NCBI GenBank assembly: GCA_945906915.1
Contig: CAMDSI010000094.1
Coordinates: 1 to 7,789 of the forward strand
Direction of reading: 5' to 3'
Length of the DNA: 7,789 bases
Source: Spirosoma fluviale
Lineage (GTDB): Bacteria; Bacteroidota; Bacteroidia; Cytophagales; Spirosomataceae
Shown here: piece by piece, positions 1 to 6,397 of the stretch
Position numbering within the stretch: the first letter of the stretch is position 1
Layout: each line of letters opens with the position of its first letter
Notes under the pieces: model-generated
Told to the model about the DNA's origin: nothing
What the model saw: only the letters and a program-made list of their open reading frames with translations
The model's database searches: none
Made by a program: the position numbers and the translations under genes

Positions 1-510
1 CCTTCTATGCTGGTGGATTGCGTTGATCGTCCTGCCCTCTTTTGTGCTTTCCATTTTCACGATGTGTTTTACTCCAAGGTGGTGGATATTATGCCCCATC
101 CAGGAACTTCAGAGGAGGTGATTACACTATTGGAGGATTTTGGCAGGGCTTTACTCCAAGTGCCCGTTATTGTCCGCAAAGAGAATCCGGGTTATGTGTT
201 CAATTTTATGCTGATGGCCGTTATTGGTGCGGCAGGAAAGCTACGGACGAAGGAAGTAGCGAGTATCGAGGATATTGATAAATCCTGGATGGTGAACTTC
301 CATATGCCTATGGGGCCTTTTGGCATATTAGACAGTATCGGATTAGATACGGCATGGCATGTAACGCATAATCAACAAGATGCGGGTTCTCAGGCTTTTG
401 CAGCTCTGTTAAAGACCTATATCGATGCCGGAAAGCTAGGAGAAAAAACAGGGGAAGGATTTTATACCTACCCTGCCCCTGCCTATAAAGATCCTGATTT
501 TCTAGTCTAG
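1..510 (+). CDS. 3-hydroxyacyl-CoA dehydrogenase, C-terminal part (5' end outside window)
   Basis: This is the C-terminal portion of an NAD-dependent 3-hydroxyacyl-CoA dehydrogenase, the beta-oxidation enzyme that turns L-3-hydroxyacyl-CoA into 3-ketoacyl-CoA in the cytoplasm. The frame is open from base 1 (Pro-Ser precede the first Met at base 7), so that Met is internal and the N-terminal Rossmann domain lies upstream of the window. Visible family signatures are the HFHD segment holding the presumed catalytic His, VVDIMPHPGT at the end of the NAD domain, the all-helical 3HCDH C-terminal domain with NPGYVFN, GPFGILDSIGLDT, and the closing GEKTGEGFYTYP. The protein ends 11 residues later at TAG. 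Whether the whole protein is a short stand-alone dehydrogenase or the tail of a larger multidomain enzyme cannot be judged; nothing resembling a following enoyl-CoA hydratase domain is present. It converges on the operon to its right and looks functionally unrelated to it. Confidence 0.9.
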   Translation, partial: PSMLVDCVDRPALFCAFHFHDVFYSKVVDIMPHPGTSEEVITLLEDFGRALLQVPVIVRKENPGYVFNFMLMAVIGAAGKLRTKEVASIEDIDKSWMVNFHMPMGPFGILDSIGLDTAWHVTHNQQDAGSQAFAALLKTYIDAGKLGEKTGEGFYTYPAPAYKDPDFLV

Positions 511-533
511 CTATTCAGGATGGTATATTTTTT
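491..533 (+). terminator. weak candidate terminator spanning the convergent stop codons
   Basis: A perfect 7-bp inverted repeat, ATCCTGA at 491-497 and TCAGGAT at 515-521, encloses a 17-base loop containing both stop codons (508-510 on + and 513-511 on -). On the + strand it is followed, after GGTATA, by six T residues (528-533). The stem is short and AT-rich, the loop long, and the T tract does not follow immediately, so this is a weak call. It matters because no other space exists for a terminator of either converging unit. Confidence 0.28.
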
Positions 534-2571
534 CAGCGTTCTTTATTACTTCGGCTTTGTCCAAAGTCATGACCTTCGTCTTCTGCGCTTGATATAATTC
601 ACGTTGATCTGCAAAGTGTTTTGATTCTGGATGCGAACTAGCGCCAAAGGTATTCACCGTCTCAATCAGCGGCAAACCTCCGCCTTTAGGGAACTTCACA
701 AAACCGATATAGGCATCGCCGCTATTCATCTTGCGTTGTGATTCACCCATAGGCTCAGACATCACCGCAGCTAAAACATCGGGCATTCCGGCTTGCGGCC
801 AATCTTGATCCCCTCTTTTTAGGCGTTGGAACTCCCCTAGTGTCACGTCTAAACGGCCGTAATGCTTCATCAAGAAATCTTGAGCATATTGCACTATTTC
901 AACTGCTTCTGCCTCTGTAAACGGTTCTTTAGAACCTGAATGCCTAATTTTAGACGCGCCGTAATACACGATGTTATAATACAAAGCACCGATACTTTCG
1001 ACGTTTGTGACGTGATTCCACTCTTTTAGGCCCTTGATGATGGTCGCGACAGCAGGATATTTGGCTGGATCTAACGTGAATAAAATAGAGGCATCAAACC
1101 CATACGGATATAAAATCTTAGCAGGCAGTTGGCGATCGAATTTGATTCGTTTCAAATCCTCCCAACCTATTTTGTCGTAGGTATCGATCAATTCTTTCGC
1201 CCGCTGTGAACGGTTATTATGGTAGGTCTCGTAGCCGTCGTATTTGTCATAATTCGCAGGATTGAGATTCTCGTTCACCGCAGTGGCCATAAATGGGGAG
1301 TGATTCGTGTTAAATAAGTAGCCTGATGCTGGATTCAAATGTTGCGGTAAGGCATCAATTGGTTTGAATTTTTCCCAAAGCGTCTCCCGCGTATTACCCG
1401 GTAGCGTGGAGGCCCAGTTGTATTTTGCATTACGATACGGCATTTTTCCATTCGAGATATAAAAGATATTGTCTTCTTTGTCCGCATACATAATGTTAAA
1501 CATCGGTAAATGATTCTGGTTCAGCGCCGCCTTGAATTCCGTGAAGTTCGTAGCACGATTCATCGCATACCATTGCTGAAGAGCACCTGCGTCCATTAGA
1601 GACGGAAGACGAATGGAGAAAAATTCACCTTTTGGAGATTTCACCGTAGGGCCATAGATCGATTCGTAAGCCATCTTGGAGACTGGGATAGGAATACCTT
1701 TAATGTGAAGTTTTATTTTTCTTTTGGCTAATGTCAACCATTCTCCACCCACCTTATATTGACCTGGATGTTCTTTATCCGTCTGCAATTGATATACATC
1801 AATTTTATCCTGAAAGTTCACCGTATGAGCCCAAGCTAAATTAGGCGTCACTCCATGAAAGATTAATGGACCACCTGGGAACAAGCCGCCCAAGATATCC
1901 CAACCTTCCTCAGATTGCACGTGCGCCTCATAGAAGGCCGTAGCGCCTTCAATAGGTTGATGCGCATTGATGACTAACATCGGCTCTCCAGTAGCAGATT
2001 TCGAGCTCTTAATGGCAAAGGCATTACTGCCTTCTCCTGTAAAACCTGGAAGCGAAGGAATGGAGCCATCTAGAATCTTAGGCAAAGTCTTATCTACCCC
2101 ACAAAAAATTGCCACCGAGAACATCGTCGTAGCGATATAATTTTCAATAGCAATGGGAAATATGTGCTTGTTCAAAACCTCTGACGGATGCGCCTTTCCA
2201 TAGGCCTCTAAACCCATCAAGTATCCTTGCACTAATTGCAAGAATTTCGGATCCATCGACTTAATCTGCTGATCGACCACTTTTCGTGTATTCAATAAGC
2301 CAAACACAAAGTCCACTGGAGCTCCCTTCTTCCCTAAATAAGTGCCTAATTTACCTTTACCGGTTAAAATAAGCGTTTGTATCGTTTTAAAATCATCCTC
2401 CGAATGCGCGTAGGCTAAGCCATAAGCTACTTCTGGATCCGTGGGGGCGAAAATATGGGGTATACCATAGGTGTCACGGGCAATGGTGATTTTATCCTTT
2501 CGGATGATGGGTTGTTGAGCGTTTGCTAGAAATGTAAATAGGCAAAGAGCAGCTACTAGTTTTAATTTCAT
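511..2571 (-). CDS. penicillin acylase family N-terminal-nucleophile hydrolase (exported amide acylase)
   Basis: Exported Ntn hydrolase of the penicillin/acyl-homoserine-lactone/aculeacin acylase family, which cleaves acyl groups from amide bonds and matures by self-cleavage into alpha and beta chains. The 686-residue precursor starts with a Sec signal peptide (about 1-18, cleaved near NA|QQ). An alpha-chain region follows (DTYGIPHIFAPT at 33-44; the GLAYAHSEDDF segment at 51-61). The presumed autoproteolysis site is GSNAF at 181-185, making Ser182 the nucleophile. The beta chain has NAHQP at 202-206, AWAHT at 246-250, and NTNHSP at 421-426, whose Asn423 falls where the oxyanion-hole Asn of penicillin G acylase is expected (about beta-242). 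SSHPESKHFADQ at 645-656 matches the conserved family C-terminus. It is the last gene of the operon, and its ATG overlaps the preceding stop by one base. The acyl substrate cannot be read from sequence; AHL, lipopeptide or N-acyl lipid are all possible. Confidence 0.93.
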   Translation of the reverse strand: MKLKLVAALCLFTFLANAQQPIIRKDKITIARDTYGIPHIFAPTDPEVAYGLAYAHSEDDFKTIQTLILTGKGKLGTYLGKKGAPVDFVFGLLNTRKVVDQQIKSMDPKFLQLVQGYLMGLEAYGKAHPSEVLNKHIFPIAIENYIATTMFSVAIFCGVDKTLPKILDGSIPSLPGFTGEGSNAFAIKSSKSATGEPMLVINAHQPIEGATAFYEAHVQSEEGWDILGGLFPGGPLIFHGVTPNLAWAHTVNFQDKIDVYQLQTDKEHPGQYKVGGEWLTLAKRKIKLHIKGIPIPVSKMAYESIYGPTVKSPKGEFFSIRLPSLMDAGALQQWYAMNRATNFTEFKAALNQNHLPMFNIMYADKEDNIFYISNGKMPYRNAKYNWASTLPGNTRETLWEKFKPIDALPQHLNPASGYLFNTNHSPFMATAVNENLNPANYDKYDGYETYHNNRSQRAKELIDTYDKIGWEDLKRIKFDRQLPAKILYPYGFDASILFTLDPAKYPAVATIIKGLKEWNHVTNVESIGALYYNIVYYGASKIRHSGSKEPFTEAEAVEIVQYAQDFLMKHYGRLDVTLGEFQRLKRGDQDWPQAGMPDVLAAVMSEPMGESQRKMNSGDAYIGFVKFPKGGGLPLIETVNTFGASSHPESKHFADQRELYQAQKTKVMTLDKAEVIKNAEKIYHPE

Positions 2572-2573
2572 TA
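2571..2573 (-). other. TAATG stop-start overlap (deacetylase to acylase)
   Basis: On the minus strand the deacetylase stop TAA (2573-2571) shares its last A with the acylase start ATG (2571-2569). No Shine-Dalgarno-like purine run precedes it (the upstream sequence is AAACCTGAA), so re-initiation by the terminating ribosome is the likely way in. Confidence 0.85.
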
Positions 2574-5033
2574 TTCAGGTTTAGCGAGTAAGTTAGCCAA
2601 TAAGCGATAGGCACCAGGAACACCTGCCGGTATTTCGCGGAAGAAAACAAGTCCCGTATAAATGAATTGTCCTTTTCCGTATTTAGTCACGGCGATGTTT
2701 CCTTTATTTTCAGCTTCATTAGGGTCTGAAAATCCTAGAGGAAACTCAAAATGCGTATCGTTTGTTTCGGCCGTATAAATACTGCGCTCCTGAATCCAAT
2801 CGTTGAAATCTTTTTCAGTGATTTTGTTAGGGCTGTTTACTAGTGCGTGATTTGGTAGAAGAAAATTTGGCTTCGCTTCTTCTTTTGTGATACGGTTACG
2901 TGTCACTTGCAAAGGATAAGGTGACATACTCGACTTCATAGGTCCTAAGAAACTGGCCGTATTGTATTGAACCACATAATTACCTCCGTTTTCTATGTAT
3001 TTCATGATTTCGGGGTATGCATTCGCCCAATAGTCATTCGTATTATAGGCTCTAACTCCCGTCATTACCACATCGTATTTCTTTAGATTAACGGCTGTTA
3101 AATCCTTCTCCGATAGAAAATCGATTTCATAGCCCATCTGTTTTAAACCTTCTGGAACTTTATCTCCGGCTCCCTTAATATAACCTAAGCGATTTCCTTT
3201 CTTGACAAAATCAATATGCATTAAGCTTAAGTTTACCGGTGAGAAGTAGCGCTGCGTAGGAATATGTGCATATTCGATGGTTTGTATTTCCAAAGAATCT
3301 ACCCAGTGATCATTTCCAGAGGCGATATGCAATTGTAAATTAGAGGTCAGCTTCCCTTCTTTTAGGCTCGCTTCTGTGAAGGAAATAGGCCATTCGCGTT
3401 TCTCGCCTGCTTTCATTCCTTCTTTTAAAGGAATTAGGGCGATTGAGGTTCCATTCGTTTTAACGTCAATTGCTCCCGGTTTTAATGCCGACATTGCTGT
3501 TATAGCGATTTGGATGGTTTTGGTGGCTTTGCTTCCCTTCGGTAATAAAACGACATTGGAACTTAAGGTAAAGACTGTTTTAGGGCTAATGGTGATAGGA
3601 GACAGAATTTCTCCTTTCACTGGATCAATAATTAATTCTTGAACGGGTCTTTCTACACTAAATTCTTCCCCTTGGATGTGGAAGATTGCTTTAGCTGTAT
3701 AGGCAGGATCTACTTTTGCTTGACCTATTTTTTGTTGATCAGATACATTAAAGTGCCCCGTTGCTTTCGTTTGCTGAATCCAATAAGGTTGTGTTATCGC
3801 TGCGGAGACTGTGATAGTACGTTGTAATGGATATTTTTTATAAGGTTGTATTTTGCCTGTAAAAGTGGTGTCTTGGCCTCCAAATGAAACGGCGACATCC
3901 TCTACCGAAATAGGCGCTCTCACGATAAATTCGGTTTTAATGTTCAATTTTTCACCCGTAGCAATGATACCTTGCGTTGTGGTAACTCCTAAGTAAATCC
4001 CAGCTGCTTGAACCACCCAGGCATCGATTTCCGCGATTTTCTTTTGAGTCCAAGAGCTAGCAGGAAGCGCTTTTATCGCCTTTTTAAGTCCTATCAAAGC
4101 CGGAATGCTGGCGTAAGGTTTTTCTGGGTTATAGGCTGTGATAATAGGATTGATTAAGGCCTCTATGCTCGGATTCACGCGATTCCAAGTGGCATCTACT
4201 CCGTCCCATAAGAATTCTTTAGGAGCATCCCCTCCTAGCGTGGCAAAATACTCGGTGCTTCTACCGCGATCTACCGCAAACCCAAAACCTTGGGATTTAT
4301 GTTGACTTCTACTGTAGGCGGCTAATTCGCCCGTGCTTTGGCCTAGGAAGGGTAAAAAATCACCAATATCTACTTTAAATTGTGAATCACTAATCGTTGA
4401 ATTTCCGCTTGAACCAGGGAAACGGAACGTATTCCATAAAAGTCGTTTTGCCTGCCAAACATTCACCCCTTGCTTCAACTGCTCCGGGTACATGTTAGGG
4501 TCAGCCGCGGCCTTATAAGCTTCGATTGCGAGAGCCGAAGAAGCGGAATGGTGCCCATGCCCTGCTCTAGCATCCGGTGGAAAACGCGTGAATATGATAT
4601 CTGGACGTGTTTTACGAATAACCCAAACTAAATCAGATAGGATAAGATTCTTATCCCAAAATCCCAAAGCCTCATCCGTCGACTTCGAAAAGCCAAAATC
4701 AAAAGCGCGGGAGAAATATTGATTCGCACCATCAATTCGACGAGCGGCTAATAATTCCTGTGTTCTAATTAAGCCCAAAGGAACCCCTTGCTCGTCCCCG
4801 ATGAGGTTTTGGCCTCCATCTCCTCGCGTACAAGCGAAATAATTCGTCTCCCAGTGTTGTTGCTGTGCAAACCAGGTTAGCATATGGGTGCTCTCGTCAT
4901 CTGGATGAGCTGCCACGTGTAAGACAGAGCCAAGCACCTTTAATTTTTTCAAGTCTTCGCCTAATTGAGCGGCGTTTCGTTGTTGGGAAAGTGCAGGAAA
5001 GGCCAATAAGGCAAGAAGAATCAGCTTTTTCAT
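2571..5033 (-). CDS. PIG-L/LmbE family deacetylase with C-terminal amidotransferase-like domain, exported
   Basis: An 820-residue exported protein whose N-terminal third is a PIG-L/LmbE-type zinc-dependent N-deacetylase, the family that includes GlcNAc-PI and mycothiol-pathway deacetylases. A Sec signal peptide (about 1-16, LLALLAFPALSQQ) precedes the catalytic domain (about 35-190). This domain shows AHPDDE at 42-47, TRGDGGQN at 69-76 and GHGHHSAS at 158-165, giving His43, Asp46 and His162 as the expected metal ligands and Asp45 as the likely general base. The middle (about 350-590) looks like beta-sandwich modules; residues 485-560 resemble a NEW3-type domain. The C-terminus (about 604-820) resembles a class I glutamine-amidotransferase/ThuA fold (YDVVMTGVRAYN, YIENGGNYVVQYN) but has no nucleophilic Cys. 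Known PIG-L enzymes are about 220-300 residues, so this is the long Bacteroidota form. The start is ATG at 5033; an in-frame TTG at 5057 lies inside the upstream gene and would spoil the signal peptide. The substrate is unknown. Confidence 0.92.
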   Translation of the reverse strand: MKKLILLALLAFPALSQQRNAAQLGEDLKKLKVLGSVLHVAAHPDDESTHMLTWFAQQQHWETNYFACTRGDGGQNLIGDEQGVPLGLIRTQELLAARRIDGANQYFSRAFDFGFSKSTDEALGFWDKNLILSDLVWVIRKTRPDIIFTRFPPDARAGHGHHSASSALAIEAYKAAADPNMYPEQLKQGVNVWQAKRLLWNTFRFPGSSGNSTISDSQFKVDIGDFLPFLGQSTGELAAYSRSQHKSQGFGFAVDRGRSTEYFATLGGDAPKEFLWDGVDATWNRVNPSIEALINPIITAYNPEKPYASIPALIGLKKAIKALPASSWTQKKIAEIDAWVVQAAGIYLGVTTTQGIIATGEKLNIKTEFIVRAPISVEDVAVSFGGQDTTFTGKIQPYKKYPLQRTITVSAAITQPYWIQQTKATGHFNVSDQQKIGQAKVDPAYTAKAIFHIQGEEFSVERPVQELIIDPVKGEILSPITISPKTVFTLSSNVVLLPKGSKATKTIQIAITAMSALKPGAIDVKTNGTSIALIPLKEGMKAGEKREWPISFTEASLKEGKLTSNLQLHIASGNDHWVDSLEIQTIEYAHIPTQRYFSPVNLSLMHIDFVKKGNRLGYIKGAGDKVPEGLKQMGYEIDFLSEKDLTAVNLKKYDVVMTGVRAYNTNDYWANAYPEIMKYIENGGNYVVQYNTASFLGPMKSSMSPYPLQVTRNRITKEEAKPNFLLPNHALVNSPNKITEKDFNDWIQERSIYTAETNDTHFEFPLGFSDPNEAENKGNIAVTKYGKGQFIYTGLVFFREIPAGVPGAYRLLANLLAKPE

Positions 5034-5035
5034 TA
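5033..5035 (-). other. TAATG stop-start overlap (oxidoreductase to deacetylase)
   Basis: The oxidoreductase stop TAA (5035-5033) shares one A with the deacetylase ATG (5033-5031) on the minus strand. It is the same TAATG arrangement as at the next junction and supports translational coupling. The preceding bases (CATGTTAAAC) contain no Shine-Dalgarno match. Confidence 0.85.
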
Positions 5036-6397
5036 GTTTAACATGTTTCGGTTCCAAGGTCCACGGTAATTTCGAGCAAGTAAGGCGGTTGCTTCGGGGT
5101 CATTTAAAACGGTTTTGGTTCCAGGGTCATAAGAAAGTGGTCGTCCTAATTTCATGGATAGGTTGGCTAAAATACAGGATGCCGTTGAAATGTGGCCTTC
5201 TGTAATATCTGCAAGGGGTTTTGAACCTTTATCAATCGCCGCTAAAAAATCAAGCATGTGTCCGCGTGTAGCAGGCGCTGCATTTAATTCGATGCGATCT
5301 TCCTTTAAATCTTCAGGATATTTCTCTTTTTCATACACCACATCCATGTGTAGTTTTTCTGCTTTCGAATCCGTGGGTGTGAAATCATATTTCATGGTGC
5401 TCATCCGCAGCGTTCCTTTTTCACCATAAATAGTCAAACCCCAAGGATATTCAGGGTCCGGAGGAGTTCCCCAGGTTCTATGTTGCCAAACACAATTCAG
5501 TCCATTATACTCAAATACGGCAGTTTGTGTGTCAGCGATATTTGATTTACCCTCTTTTTGGACATATATCCCTCCTTCTGAACTCACACGATTAGGCCAG
5601 CCTAAACCGAGCATCCAACGAGCCGTATCGAACATGTGAATACACATATCCCCCATGATTCCGTTACCATATTCTTCAAAAGTTCTCCACCAGCGCGTAT
5701 GTGGCAAGCCATCATAAGGACGTAAAGGCGCTGGTCCCGTCCACATTTCATAGTCAAAATAGTCTGGAACAGCCTGAACAGGAGGATTTCCGTTATTACG
5801 CATTTGGTAATAACAATACATTTCTACGTGGGCAACTTTACCCAAAAGTCCTTTATCGATAATCTCTTTTTTCGCCTGAATCAAGTGTGGCGTACTCTTT
5901 CTTTGCGTACCCACTTGAACCGTTTTACCGTATTTACGAGCGGCAGCTACCATCGCCTCCCCTTCTAAAATATCGACTGAAATTGGTTTTTGGACATATA
6001 CGTGTGCCCCAGCCTTCACCGCATCAATCATTTGTAAGGCATGCCAATGATCTGGACTTCCTACAATGGCAATATCTAATTCATTTTCCTTCAATAATTG
6101 GCGGTAATCACCGTAAAGTTTGGGTGTTTTACGTGATTTTTGACGAGCAGCTACCATTTTTCCCGCTTCCGTTAATTGATTGCGATCTGGATCACAAAGT
6201 GCCACGACTTCCACGGGAACCACTTGCATCAATCGGAATAAGTCACTTTTACCGTACCATCCGGTACCGATTAAGGCCACGCGGTAAGGTCGATCTGGAT
6301 TCACTAAATCCAATCCATAAGCGCCAAAAGTGGACATAGCCAAAGCAGCCGAAGCCCCCTTCATAAAATGTCTGCGGTTAATGTTAAATGTTTTCAT
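5033..6397 (-). CDS. Gfo/Idh/MocA family oxidoreductase with Tat signal
   Basis: NAD(P)-dependent oxidoreductase of the Gfo/Idh/MocA family, acting on sugars or sugar-like polyols, 454 residues. The N-terminus has a twin-arginine motif (NRRHFMKG, 7-14) and a mild hydrophobic stretch ending near residue 28, so it is probably exported folded with its cofactor bound. The Rossmann domain has ALIGTGWYG (41-49) and CDP at the end of beta-2 (Asp69, suggesting NAD over NADP). SPDHWH (114-119) and VQKPIS (135-140) follow; Lys137 corresponds to the Lys of the family's EKP motif, with Gln replacing Glu. The C-terminal alpha/beta domain carries GDMCIHMFDTARW (249-261), matching the substrate-binding DxxxH motif, with His254 the likely catalytic His. 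Some members of this fold act as NAD-dependent glycosidases (GH109) or make 3-keto-glycosides; which chemistry applies here is open. Its ATG overlaps the GH30 stop by four bases. Confidence 0.93.
   Translation of the reverse strand: MKTFNINRRHFMKGASAALAMSTFGAYGLDLVNPDRPYRVALIGTGWYGKSDLFRLMQVVPVEVVALCDPDRNQLTEAGKMVAARQKSRKTPKLYGDYRQLLKENELDIAIVGSPDHWHALQMIDAVKAGAHVYVQKPISVDILEGEAMVAAARKYGKTVQVGTQRKSTPHLIQAKKEIIDKGLLGKVAHVEMYCYYQMRNNGNPPVQAVPDYFDYEMWTGPAPLRPYDGLPHTRWWRTFEEYGNGIMGDMCIHMFDTARWMLGLGWPNRVSSEGGIYVQKEGKSNIADTQTAVFEYNGLNCVWQHRTWGTPPDPEYPWGLTIYGEKGTLRMSTMKYDFTPTDSKAEKLHMDVVYEKEKYPEDLKEDRIELNAAPATRGHMLDFLAAIDKGSKPLADITEGHISTASCILANLSMKLGRPLSYDPGTKTVLNDPEATALLARNYRGPWNRNMLN
6394..6397 (-). 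other. ATGA start-stop overlap (GH30 to oxidoreductase)
   Basis: The GH30 stop TGA (6396-6394) lies inside the oxidoreductase start as ATGA on the minus strand, a classic coupling overlap. No purine-rich ribosome binding site precedes it (TATCATTCT). Confidence 0.85.

Noticed and set aside
42..278. Overlapping + strand frame inside the dehydrogenase gene
   Set aside because: It is out of frame with a clear 3HCDH coding sequence and has low-complexity, non-protein-like composition.
3376..3642. 88-residue hydrophobic + strand frame opposite the deacetylase
   Set aside because: The apparent hydrophobic stretches arise from the complement of a beta-sandwich coding region; there is no start context or homology cue. 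The nearby frames at 3639-3827 and 4333-4518 fail for the same reason.
5034..5057. Upstream TTG start for the PIG-L deacetylase at 5057
   Set aside because: It adds eight residues before a perfect signal peptide, lies inside the upstream gene, and the ATG at 5033 sits in a TAATG coupling overlap.
5887..6339. 150-residue + strand open frame opposite the oxidoreductase
   Set aside because: It is antisense to a well-supported gene, its translation has no domain-like pattern, and it is a shadow of the coding strand's codon use.
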